A DNA stretch of 64,000 bases from Aphelocoma coerulescens (taxonomy: Eukaryota; Chordata; Aves; Passeriformes; Corvidae): the NCBI RefSeq assembly GCF_041296385.1, contig NW_027184085.1, forward strand, positions 10,659,301-10,723,300. The letters run 5' to 3'. Below the pieces are notes generated by a model, which saw nothing but the letters and a program-made list of their open reading frames with translations, was not told the origin of the DNA and searched no databases. Below, in pieces: positions 1 to 12,700 of the stretch (positions within the stretch are counted from its first letter, which is position 1; each line of letters opens with the position of its first letter). The translations under genes and the position numbers were made by a program.

Positions 1-177
1 ATCGGATAACTGAAGCCTGAAATGAGCTCTTTGTATTTTCACTGTTGCTTTTTATTAAATGTGGGATAACATATCTTTTATTACCTCCAGTGAAGCAATT
101 CATTTGTACCCACAGTGGCTTTGGGGAAAGACCCAACTTCATTTTCACCTTGACTAAGCCCTTCCACCCCTTGGCAC

Positions 178-206
178 CCTCCCCCCACCCCACCCCCCCC
201 CCCCCC
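178..206. repeat. C-rich simple repeat ending in a C14 run
   Basis: Nearly all bases are C with scattered A, ending in a C14 run at 193-206. The opposite strand is G-rich and could form a G-quadruplex. It is intronic, and run length is likely polymorphic. Confidence 0.85.
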
Positions 207-800
207 TTTACTGTTGCTTTTTGTGCCGAATGAATGAATGCTCACTCAGGCTTCAAAGTACATGGCAGTTTAAAAGGACTTGTTTGTTAAGATCTCCCAG
301 CCGTCTGCTGGGGAATTCCACACAAAAGCAGATCTCCCCTTAGGGATTATTTCGCTACCTTTGAAGACTGTTTGCCAGCATGGCTGCTTTTTATTTGCAG
401 AGGTATTTCAGCCTTGTGAACTGACGGACTGTATTACGCACTGGGGATGGACACGCTAAAACAGCTTCACAGGCCAAATGTGTAAATGTTGTCTTGCTGA
501 TATCCAGCTTCCATGAGGCTTTTTTTTCTCCATCCAGCCCAGTCCTTTGAAAAGCAGTTGGACACATCTTCCCACTGAAGCTGAGATACAATTAAGAATT
601 AACGGTGCAAGTTCCACACCAGTTCTGGTGGTGGCAGCCCTGCCATTCGCCCCCAGGGACATGAAACAGAAGGGCACCAGCACCTTGTTTCTGCCATCAC
701 CAAGCCCCCAAGCACCCAATACCTGAGTCAAAGCTTCCACTGTCAAACAGGGCTCATCACAAGGATCTTTCCACTTTCCCTATTAAAAAAAGGTGCATGC

Positions 801-820
801 AATCCTGAAGAATCCTGAAG
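801..820. repeat. Tandem duplication of 10 bp
   Basis: AATCCTGAAG is present twice head to tail without mismatch. It is a small local duplication in intron 2 with no evident role. Confidence 0.9.
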
Positions 821-3800
821 CTGCAGGAAAAGGTTCCAGGCAGACAGTGCAGCACTGAGCAATATTTAACATAAAATTCCCCAGTGTCTTCTCAGGCAGC
901 ATCCCCATCTCATGGGTTTCCATGGTGCTCTGTCATTCAGGTCCTTTGTTTCCCCTGGATGTGTCTGAATGTCTGACTTTGGGATCTGGAATTCATTAGG
1001 TAGCTGGGTGCCTAGAAGTCAGCCACTGCAATACCAAAATCCCTTTGGGATTATCCCAAAGCAACATGCCTAATGACACCCAGCAGCTGTAGTTAACTCC
1101 AGAAGGATTCAAGATGGTCAAACGTGGTTGAAAGACCCACACTTGAACTAAACAGTCTCCATTCTAAAGATGTATGCAGCATTTTCCAGAACAAGACACT
1201 GATGCACTTGAGCACACACATCTCTTTCTGATTCCAAACTGGGATTTTAGGAGTGCTGAGAAGTTTTGAAAACTGAAACGCAAAGTCTGAGCCTAAAAAA
1301 GCGCTGATGGCTTTAAAGCTCATGATCTGATAGATGGGGGCCAGCACAGCATAACCAGGAGAGATAAAAGATGGGAGATGGGGAACAGCCCAGTGCACAT
1401 CCTCTGTGCGTAGTCAGTGCAGGCAAACCATGTCCCCCTTTGCCAAGTTTCCTTAATATGTTAGTCTAGATAAATGATCTCCATAACATGTATCACACTC
1501 TTCTCCAGATAACGTGAGGGGAGGTGAAAAGAAAACAGACAGGGAGGATAGGCACCCCCTCCACCCCGCACACTTTAAAAAGATAAATTTGATTGTAAAC
1601 AGAGGAGCTTGACATTTATTTTAAATCAGTAATTTTAAGAATTAGTTTTGGCCATGAGCTGTAAAAAAACCCGAAACAAATATAAATGGTTGGGGTTTTT
1701 TTTAATTCCATAGCTACAATAATGAAGAAGCTGCACGGAACAACTATAACCGTTATAAACTGTTTGTCTAAGCCATTGCCCTACTTGTCTGAACTTCATT
1801 TTTAGAAATTCACCAACTAAACCAAAATGTACTTCTAAGGCCAAACTGGAATGAAACAAAGGACTTCTCCCATGAGGTAATCCCATAGCAGAAGAAAGTT
1901 TTGTCCCATGCGCATGTTACCTAAATACTGCCAAGCTGAAGTTTCTGCTCAAATTGTTTGCATATGTTCAACTGGAAAAGTGTATGAGGAATGGCATGGA
2001 TTAGCTGTACTTGCTGTTGCTCATGGAGCAGTGCAGGCATGTCAGACTACCTGTCATAGCACAGATGGCAGGTGCTCAACTTCAGAAAGCTGCACCTTCA
2101 AGTAAAGTGTAGAAACCCAAAACTGACCCAGAGAGACAGCCATATATTTGTGCCTGCAAAAAACCTAGGCATATCAAAGCTGAAAGATTAAGGACCAGAA
2201 AGCCACCCCCTCTCATTACGTCACATGCACTGTGATGTAAAAATTAATGATTCATTGTCATTACTGATACTATGTTATGGGCTGAGAAGTTAAAAAATAG
2301 AGACAAACATTCAGGATGAAAATTCTGGCAGTTTCCAACATTAAGTGAAATAGTAGGATAATGACCTGCCCTTGTTATTAATAATAATTAATGCAAGTTA
2401 ATTATCAGCTGCATAAGGTGAGAAGAGATCCTTGTCAGACAAAGCAATCTGGAAAGCTGCATCCGCACAAATCCACGAAACACCAGAAAGCCAACAGACA
2501 TCCCAGCGCCCTGGGAAACTTGCTGGGAAGAAACACAGCACATCCCAGAAGGAGCTTCTACACATTCATAAATTCTAAGTGAATGTAAAACATTCAGGAA
2601 AGAGACCTCAGAGATGTGAGGAATCCAGTGAGAACATCTGTTCGCTGCAAAGGAAGATAAGTTACATGGCCAAGAAAAAATTACATTGCCTCAAGAAAGA
2701 TTAACTAGTAGCATTAGTATTCTAGCAACAGGCTTGAATCTCTAGAAATAATAAAAGCTAACTCTTGTTTGGGGGAATACATAATTAAACCCGACTCTGA
2801 ACCTCTCAGAAAACCTGGTCAACAGAGGGTTGTTTATCCTTTGTAATCACAAGAGGGGATGGCCATGTGAGGGAGAGACTTTTCATACCTGGGCACTCAG
2901 TGAGAACTGCTCTGCAGATTTTGTTGGCACACCATCCTGTGTCTGTGGCACTTGGGAGAGCAGCCCACTGGCAAGGTCAATACTGGGCATTAGCAGAACT
3001 TAAGAAATGCTTCCAAGAGCTTAAAAAATTTGCACTTTATGCCTGTGATGTCAAATACTCATACAAAATTAAAAGAGACAGTAAGAGCATAGCTGGTTTA
3101 AATCTTAGAAGAAACAAAGAAAAAAAGCCCACAAAGACTGGAGGAGTTTTGATACCTGTCATAGGCATCCTTCATTTTAAAGACATCAACCCCTGGTAAC
3201 ACAGCATCCGTGTTGACAGTGGGAAAATATCACTTCCAGCAGCTGCTGAACTCATTAGCATGCAGCCTCTCACAGCCACCCTGAGGACATCCCAGAAAGT
3301 ACAGAAATAAGCCCTTTTCTCATCCTCTGATATCTCCCACCCAAATGACACCCACAGCTGACAGATACTCCAGTGAAGCAGTTATCTGAGGAGCCACTTA
3401 TCCTGAGTTTAGTTAAAAAGCTCACAGCTGCTTAGCATGCTTCATGGGCTTTACCTCTGCTTTTCAGGAACAGCATTTCCAGTAGTACTTGGTGAAAATT
3501 GTAATTTATATCCTGGGTTGCATGCTACATCATGCAGAGATAAGAAGTCTTCATTTCACCAGCTCCCCCTTTTCCTACAGTTTATCAGTAAATCCCATGA
3601 TCTCTGCTTTGTGTAAATAAGTCACCTATGGAAAATGCCTGTGGCAGAGCACACATCTCTGGAGAGTTATCAGTAGACTCACCTCCTCTTTCCCAATCTC
3701 CTTATGCATCTGTCCCAGGGATGCTCATTGCACACCAAGCCCAGATGGATGCTGGACCAGCAGCTGCTTTGGTGGGTTCCCACCTCTCTGAGAAGCTGAC

Positions 3801-6800
3801 AAAGGGAAGAAATCCCCACATTCCCTGCTGGCCCCAGCATGGTGATACACCAGCCTAAGGATGGGTGACTGAAGAGCTGCTCCTTGGCCTCAGAAATGTC
3901 AGGCCCACCAGTGGGGATGAGAACCAAACAATCTGCAGGTTACCCATTGGACATGTTTTGGGCAAAAAAGGGAGGTGAGAGGATGAATTTGTTGCATGAG
4001 CCACGTGGTGAAACAATGTCCTGGGGTCTCTGGAAAGTGTCTGGTCAGGACATTCAGGGTTAAACCCATGCAGGGAACTGGCCCCAGCCACAACCATAAG
4101 GCAGTGCTGCCCTAGGGTGGGGGATCGATCCCTGAAGCTGGGCTGTTGGTACTGTACAGGCTTTCACACATCAACCCAAAGCAGGTGAGGCCCTTTGGAG
4201 ATCAAGGTCAGGTTACAGCCCTTACAGCAACAGTGCTGGAGGACCAGCTGTAGGGAAGAAATGCATCACATCAGTGGTTCAAGGTGGCCAGGGTAAGCCT
4301 AGAAACCTGCCACAAGCTCATAAGAGTGCCATAGCAGTCAGGTATGGAGGTTTTGGGGAGCCAAATGTGTTGTGTGCCAGGAGAAACAGCCCCAGGCTTT
4401 GTAGGTGCAGTCCTGCCTGTGCTATATCTGGCCACAATTCCTCCCTGCTTCTGCAGAAAATCTCAATGAAAATGCATCCCTCAATAATTTCTTTCCTAAT
4501 TGACTACAAATGAGAAACTTTTTAACTTAGCAGAAAATATATTTTAAGAGATGTTTGTCCCAGAAACCAGATTTAAGAAATATGGGGAATTAGAGACTTC
4601 ATAGGAGGAACTTTTGTGTTGGAGTAACTTTTACTGAATAAATGTCTGTAAAATACTTGGGAGCCTGCCAGGCTGAAAAGTCTCAAAATGTGTGATTGCA
4701 CTGTACCATCTGACACTAAATCACTGGCACATTGCAGGAAACGGGACGCATCACATGAAACTAGTAAGAATCAGGTACAAATGAAATAAACATAAGTTTT
4801 ACCCACACAAGGGATATTTGAACTGTGGAGCTCCTTGCCAGGAGATGATAAAAATGTCTTCAGTCAAAGAGGAAATTGAATTAAGTCATGCAAGAGTAAT
4901 CCATTATTTTGACTAAATATAACTGAATTTATAGAAAATGTCTCCTGTTCTATGAGTCCCTGAATTGAAAATGGTTGGAAACTGGGGGAAACTACATCAG
5001 AGTACTGAGGATAATGGCTCTGGGTACTTATGAAGGTGACATATTGGGACTGGTGGACCATCAGCATCACCTAGCTCAATGCTATTGGTGGTTTTAGGCA
5101 GCACTTTAGGCTGTGGCATTGCAGCTTGGTGGGCAGGAGGTGCCAGAAGTGCTGAGTTTTTAAGTATTGTCATTGCACAGGCCTGTGCAGAGCATCTGCA
5201 GCCTGCTCACCCCAGTCCCCTGAGTAAGCCACAGGAGTGGAGAGGATACACCAAAAAACAGGCACAGGCCATTTCTGTGCACAGGAACCAAAGAACCTGC
5301 TCCAGTTAACTAAGTGAAAACACCTTTACCCAGCGCCACATTCCTACAGATCCCACAGCTGAAGGCCGTGTCCACGCCAGCTGGTATCATCCCATCTCAT
5401 TGGTGTCACCTCAGCTGCCCTCATGGGGTGAAACACAGAGAGCCTCCACTGCTGCAGCTTGCAAAGGATTGGCTTTCTTGTGGTTTAAGTCTCAATATTC
5501 ACATACTTTCTGGCAATGGCTTGCACTGCAGTTCTGTTTTGTTTCATCAGCTGGCTTGTAAAAAGCAAACCATCCTCTAACAGGCATCCCTGGAAAAAAA
5601 CATGGACATGGACCAAAATGCTGGCACTGCATGACCACATTTTAGGGGGGTTGTTAAACAAATGATCCCAGGGACCAGCTGCACCTGCAGGTGTAAGATT
5701 TTCAGCTGGCACAATGACAATAGCATTGTTGGGTAAAAAGCCAGAAAATAAGTTATTTAAGAAAGAAATGTGTAATGAATTGACAAGAGACTTTGCAGGC
5801 AACCAGCTGATACTTTTTGCTTTTCTGGACAGATGCTGCCACAGAGTAACCCATCCTTCTATCACTTCCATACCAATCCAACCACAACTCCAAATATTTC
5901 CCTGAGACATGTTATAGGGTACCAGCAGTCATAACCCTGGAGCTATGGACATAAGGCAAAACCAAGAAGAACAGGTTAGCTGAGAAAAGGTTAATGGTAT
6001 ACAAACTCACTAAGCTACGAAGTGCAACTCTTAGTTGCATAATGTGGGTGAGTATAATGTTGTTTTAGTCTTAAAATAACAGAGCGTCTAAGGTCTTGCA
6101 TTTTTTTTCAGCAACACAGGGAACATAGGGAGGCTGTTCAGACCATGAGCTAAAATGGAGGGGATAGGTGACAAACAATTTCAGCAAATCCAAGATTTAA
6201 AGCTGCCTTCCTTTCCCTTCTCACCAGAACACGGCATTTTGACAGCTGAATGTGTCTGTCTCTCCTGAGAGATGCAAAGATACGGACTGGGACTTGACAT
6301 CACCAATTGCATCAACACAAAGCAATAAACAGCTGTACACAGTGTCTGCAACCAAAGTGCTCCTTTACAGAAAACAGGGAGACTCACAAAATATAGGTTA
6401 AAATCATAGTGGAAATGGAAGCTGCAGATTTCAGTCTGTTCAGAGACTCAGTTCCCAATTGCACATCGTGGCATGCATGGTCTGCCCTTGGCAGAGCAGC
6501 CAGGCATCCCCCTGCCTCCTGAGGTATTGCAATTTTCCTATTATTTCTCAAGAAAAAATCTTAATATAGGCTTTCTCCCTGCAGGAGCACTCACCCCTCT
6601 GGCAGCCCACGAGCAGAGCTGTGTGCCTTGCCAGTGGCCCCACAAAGACATCTTTTCTGACCCTGGAAGAGAAGTTGTTGTGGAGAAATCTACTCCCTTG
6701 GAGAAGGGGAGGAATTTGGAGATAACACCAGCAGAGGATATAAACAATGGACACTCAGCAGACTCACGCACACAGAGCAAAATGCCCTTACACAATAGAA

Positions 6801-8074
6801 AAATGCATAAGATACATTAAAATGCCCACCCAGGTTTGACAACACTGCAGAGAGTCTCTATTCTTTATCCTCCAGAGTCATATACAAAACAAAGGGCTAT
6901 TTTTTTAAGATTAAGAGCAGAGACAGTGGGATTATATGAAAGATTTGACAAAGTGTGTAATGGACGGACTCAGCATGCAAACGGGTTTGGGTGAGTGCCA
7001 AATGCTCAGGTCACAAAAACTACATTGTTTCTTCTTTCCCCCCCTTTTAAAGTCTTTATAAATAAGCATCGTTGGACACAAGCTATTTTTCTTCCTATTC
7101 CTAGACATCAAAATGATTTCTTAAGCCTGGAAAGTATTTCTGATCCAACTTCAGAAATCAGAAATTTGAAGTTAAATTTGCTTCTGATGATAAAAACAAA
7201 TGAATTAAACAGACACATCTGCTATTTGGAGTTAAGAGAGAAAACTTCTTCATATTAAGTTTAGTGACATGAAGAGCACCAAGTTTACCCAGCTTCCAGG
7301 ATACCTTTTGACATCAACATACAATGTTCTAAATGTACACACACAAAACACACATAACTTTGGTTGCCCCTGCAAGATAATATTCACCTTTTTGCTAATA
7401 ATTGAAATTAATTCATTTGTCTCATGGTGTTCACTTCAGGGCTGAGACATGAAGGATAGAATTGAACACGAATAATTTAGGGGAAAATTCACAAAGCTTC
7501 GGGACTCTGTTGTAACCAGTGAATTTTTGCTGTTGCTCCCTGCAAACACTCTGGTTGCTCACAAACAAAAAACACAGCACTTGTGGGTGAGGTTGGAAGT
7601 ACAGCTTTGCTTGTGAACACTCTTTGTGTCAGCCTGAAACTGCTGTGCAGGCAGAGCAATGCAAGGACAAGCACCAGGGGGTGGGAAGACACGAGAAACC
7701 TTGTAATGCCAGCAAGGACTCTGCACCATGAAACTGCGGGTGGAGCTCTGCTTGAAAAACACCAGTTTGTACAAGCAGAACAACAAACACGGCATTTCCA
7801 GTGGGACACTCAGGATGTTGCCATCACTCTTTTTACTAGCAACAAAGTCAGGCCATTGTGTATGTCACATCAAGGAGGTCCAATAAGGGCAATAGAGAGG
7901 GAAGTGGTCTTCAAAGCTCTTCTTCGGACCCTAAAACTGCAAGGATTGACCTGGGCTCATTGCGATGTGGTACCACAAGAGTGGGATCCCACCAGTGTAA
8001 AGTGCCAAGGAAGGCAGCTTGCAGCAGGCACAGGGATACTGCATAGCCTGGGAGTCCTTCACTTGATGTTTTTG

Positions 8075-8098
8075 GCTTTTTTTTTGTTTGTTTGTTTA
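8075..8098. repeat. T-rich and TTTG simple repeat
   Basis: A T run passes into TTTG units repeated three times. It is an intronic simple repeat with nothing else notable. Confidence 0.85.
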
Positions 8099-8915
8099 TC
8101 TTCTCAAGTCCCTCTGCAGAAAACAGCTTAAAAATAACCCCCACCACCATGAAGAAATCTGTCTCTTCCTCCCCCAAGCATAACTTTTTCTCAGGACAGC
8201 CAGGAATCATCAGCTCAGGTGTTAAGCAAGACCTTGGACACAAGAATCCCAATGAAACAGAAAGCCTGAGCAACTCTGCCACAGCAGCCAAGAGCTCCCA
8301 TTGATAACTGCACAGGTTGAGAGTACTGTGCTGGCCTTTCTCTATCCAGCAAACTTGCCAGATGTTTGATTCAAAGCTTCCCTCATCCTCCAGGAATCCA
8401 GATGCAGCTTTTGACATGATCCCAGCTCAAATTATTTTTAAAGCCCCTCTGTGCACTTAAAACAGCACTATAATTAAGATTAAAAAACAACGATCAATCC
8501 AGAATTTGATAATACTGCTGAAAGCCTAAGAATGAACAATTAAGATTGGTTTTACTTGTGCAACCCATGTGTAGGATGAATTTGTTAGAGACAATCTGGA
8601 TAGGAATCTTTTTAGTGAGCCAAGAAGTTTAGGAGAGATAAAAGGAATGTATTAGTGCATCCAAACTGTTAAAACAAATTTCAGAGTGTTTTGTCATTTT
8701 TGAATGTAGCATTTTGGCTCTTCAAATCTTTCATGGCTTTTTAACAGACATTTTATTTTCAAGTTACTGAGAAACTAAATCAGCCTGTCACCTCACTAAG
8801 TACATGCATGTGTTCTCCAAATACCCAGAAAGATGAAGCACTGTAAACCAAGATTATTTTGGAAATTATTACACAAAAGAGCAGCATAAATAACCAGTGA
8901 TGATAAGACCACAAA

Positions 8916-9060
8916 ACTGCCATAGGTAGGTCAGAACAAAAGTCCATCTGTCCCAGCCCTGTCTTAAGCAATAGCTTGAAGAGTATTAAAAACAGCCAAG
9001 CACAGCATGGTTTTCCTCCTGCATCCCTGTCCCAGCAATAAGGAGGTGGCATCCCAAGAA
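8916..9060 (+). repeat. Weak match to an ancient sauropsid LINE-type repeat
   Basis: CCATAGGTAGGTCAGAACAA followed by AAGTCCATCTGTCCCAGCCC and TGTCTTA resembles a widespread old repeat in birds and reptiles. From memory that repeat reads GGTCAGACCAAAGGTCCATC then TAGCCCAGTATCCTGTCT. The similarity covers some 50 bases and then fades. The family assignment (an old CR1-like LINE) is tentative. Confidence 0.4.
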
Positions 9061-9727
9061 GGTGGCACACACACTGTGGAGTGTAACAGCTAGAACCAAC
9101 AGAGCTGGGTTTTTGTCATGTGGGTGTTTTAAGGTGGCAAAATTCACACAGTTGCAGCGGACTCTGCTCCAGATGGAGCTACAGCCCCTGCACGCTGTGC
9201 TCAGGGAGCTGCATCCCTGTCTGCCTAAAGTATCCTAAACTGCCCTCATGGTCAGTGGTAAGGCAACCCACACAGCCACCAATAAACCCATAGTCTGTGC
9301 GTGATGGAGCAGGAAAACTGACCCTCAGAGTGTCCAGAACCTGGCCAGCTCTTCACCTCTCGGGCAAAGAGTTTGGCTGAGGAAATGAGACATCGTTGTG
9401 TCCTGGCTCCATTGGTTTGGGTTTCAAAATATTCCCCAGTCCCTCCCAGAAGAGCCAGACTCCTAACCGAAAAAATTAAGTAAACAGACTTAATTTGCCT
9501 TTGAAAATCTTGGCTTCTCTAAAGCCAGTGAGATTCATATCCTTTTACCCCCTTGAACAACTTCAAACATCCCGTAGCTTTCTCTGGCCCAGGATTTATT
9601 CAAAATTTGAATGGACCAGGACAATGTAGACAATGTCTTTTTAAAAGCTCTCAATTATGTAAACACCTCAGCTATTTTTGTTAAATGACTGCTGGTATAA
9701 AAATCGTGAAAAAGAAATCACATAGCA

Positions 9728-9743
9728 ATTATTATTATTATTA
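9728..9743. repeat. ATT microsatellite
   Basis: About five ATT units occur in AT-rich intronic sequence. Confidence 0.85.
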
Positions 9744-12700
9744 CAACTATTCAAAAAATAATGATATGATCATTTTTGATTAAACAATGCTGCACTCATG
9801 GGATTACAGGGAAAGGTCAAACAAAGGCTTTGGTGCATTTACAAAGCTGCTCTGAAATCTTGGAATGGCCTCAAGTTTCTTAACAGTTTCATCCACACTT
9901 TGGGACTAAACTACAGCTGCAAAGGTACACTGTGTGAGGGAGCAAAGTACCTCTCAGGAGGATGCCTCTCCAGAGCTGGGAATTTGTATGTTTTGCTACC
10001 AGTTCTCTGTCTCTTAAGCTCTTTGCTGTCCTCATTCCTTCCACTATGTCCTTATCCCTCTCCATCCTTCTTTGTAAGGTTGTACCTGAATTGCATGATC
10101 CTGGCACACATAATAGTGGCAGCACGGCAAGGCTGAGAGGGACACACTTGACTCAGACTGCGTTAATTAAGGCTGGATAAGAGATTTCTCATTGCTGGGT
10201 GCTACTGACAGCTCAGGGTGCAGGGGAAGGAAGGAAATGGTCCACAGTGCCAGAGGGAGAGGGCCCAGTAGGAGCGATACAGTGTCCCAGCCTCCAGGAC
10301 ATATGAGGAGTGTCCATGCCGATGGCATTGCTCCTTACCTGTGCCAAAGGAAGCGGACCTGGCACAACAAGAGGTGCACTCTTCAGTAATGTGGCTTTTT
10401 ATAAACACAGGATGTTTCCTCAGGCAATTTTTCTTGTCCTTTTTTTTTTTTTTTAATCAAATTGTGTTCTAAATTTTAATTCAGCTGTTTAAAGCTGATG
10501 TTAGAAAAGCCTATAAAAAGTTATGCTTATATAAAATAGCCAAGATTCTTTTTCCCTTGGTGATACATCTCATCTTCAGTTCTGGCCACACAACTTGTTT
10601 TCAGACCCAGCTCAACAGGATATCCACAAGGTAACAAGGAGAGCCTGAGTAAGGAGAATAGAAAAGTCCATGCATCATTGACTGCCTCAGGTTCAGAACT
10701 CAGACTTTCTCATTTCCAAAGGACTACATTTCTTTAAATTTAAAACTGATTCCATACCATAGCTCCACAGAAAAACATTCTGGCTTCAGAAATGTAGCAA
10801 AGTAATTCCCCTCTCCTATGGATTGCAACTTAAGAAATATCTGTGTATCCCTCTGTTTTAAGGAAGGGGGAAACTGGGAAGATGCTCGAAGCAGAACATC
10901 TGACATCTGCTCTGACCACTTGGGAAATCTCTCTGTGCAAAAGTCTGAGAGCACAGACTGATTTTAAGGAATTTTTCAAGTGTTGAATGATTTGGAGCAT
11001 ACTGAATGATATTTTTGCTGGCAGAGTTTATGTCACTTGGAAGAAACTGGGACAGAAACATCAGGAGTTGATACGCTGATCAAAGCAGAGTGCTGGCCAC
11101 GCACATGGCAGCTCTGAATTGCCAAACCACTGCTGCCAGGGGGTCCTTCTGCCCCAGGCTTTGCTAATAAGCTTTACCTTCCGTGGTCCTAACCATGGTG
11201 ATTGCCATCTCATGGTCTGCTTTTACCCTGGAGATTTGTACAGAGCTCTAGCTAGGCCAGAGACCCCCTGTCTGCATCAGCACCAGCTCTGGCAGTGTAG
11301 CAAACCCCAAAGGGCGTGCTGGAGACAGATATCTCGCAATCTCTAGTGTGGAGACGGTGCAATCTGAACCAAAAACCTGCTGCCTCCCGTAAGCATGGCT
11401 CATTAATTCCCTTCTGAGCCCACACATCAGCAGAGGGGGGCAGGCTGCACCACTGCGTGAGCATGGACAGAACTGCACATCTTGCCTGGGCTTTTGCTTG
11501 GCCTCAATAAGCAATCTTATCAAACATAATGGAAAAGAAGTTGTCCAGTATCAGTCCAACAAATCTATTCCTTCCTCATTTAGCTCTCTTCCTGCCTGCA
11601 GCAGGGTTTGTGTTGCTTTATATTTTTTGCTGTCTACTTGGAGCACCATAAAATAAAATTAAACTAAATAATAATAAAAATCAGCACAGCACGATAAATC
11701 TGTGGAATCAAGATGTATTTGCAAGGCATTACTCTGATACCTGTGTCAGGGTTTACACACCTGAGCTCCCAGGCAGTCTGGTCACTTAGCTCAGTGATAA
11801 GCACACACAGATGGGCAGGTTTGTGCCTCCTTTTAAGGAATTTAGCCATAGACAATATGGAAGTGTGACACCACTCTCCAGAGATCTGGCCTCCAGCTCC
11901 AAGCCAGGTCTTGGTGCAGAGGAAACAGCATCTGCACAGAGCTGCTAGCCACTAAAGATTTCAGGCAAAACATGCAAGCCATTAGTGTGCATGAGAGCTC
12001 CCTCATTTCTTTGTTATTGTTCAACAGAAAACACTTCGGAAATTCTGCAACTGAGTTTTAAAGGGGAAAAACAAGGGATAACTGTAGCCAAATGAACCTT
12101 GACAAATGTTCCCCAGCACTATACAGATGGGAACAGATTACATGTCTGCTAGCAGGAGCATTCAGGTTTGCTATTACACTTCAGAAGGCATCTCTATTAA
12201 TAATTTCAAGTATTTGGAAAAGTTCATGCACTCTGTCTGAGGAATTTTTGATTAGGTAAAAGATTTGAATTTTTTTTCTGAGCTAAGTATGTACACTGGC
12301 AGAATGACACATGCCCAGTATGATACCGAAACTGTATTCACCTTGGGGAAAAATACTGCAAGATTTTCCTGATAAGAAACCCCACTTGGAAAAAGGACAT
12401 GAAAGCTGAAGAGAGATGGTATTGTTCTAAACGAAGAAAATAAAAATTTCCATAAAGAGAATAAAGTGGGTGTCTGTCCTGGTGGAGGAGGTCATAGGTG
12501 GAACGAAAGCCTCCAGCAAAAATCTCTTCAGAGGTTTCTTCAGACAGGTTTAAATCACACTGCTCTCTATCATGCTGGCCTTTGACTCCTGCTATCATCT
12601 GCCCTGGGGCACTTGGCCACACAAGCTTTCTGAGGCTGGGTTATGAGACATCTAAAGCATCTTGGTGAGCAGGGAGGGAGTACAGCAGCCGGGCTTCACG

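Noticed and set aside
5485..5910. A 141-codon minus-strand open frame, considered as a possible retroelement or pseudogene relic
   Set aside because: No catalytic or structural motif of integrase, polymerase or envelope proteins can be identified, and I could not name a parent gene.
7583..8417. Overlapping 182-codon (plus) and 168-codon (minus) open frames
   Set aside because: The two oppose each other, match no family I know, and run through a TTTG simple repeat. They look like chance frames.
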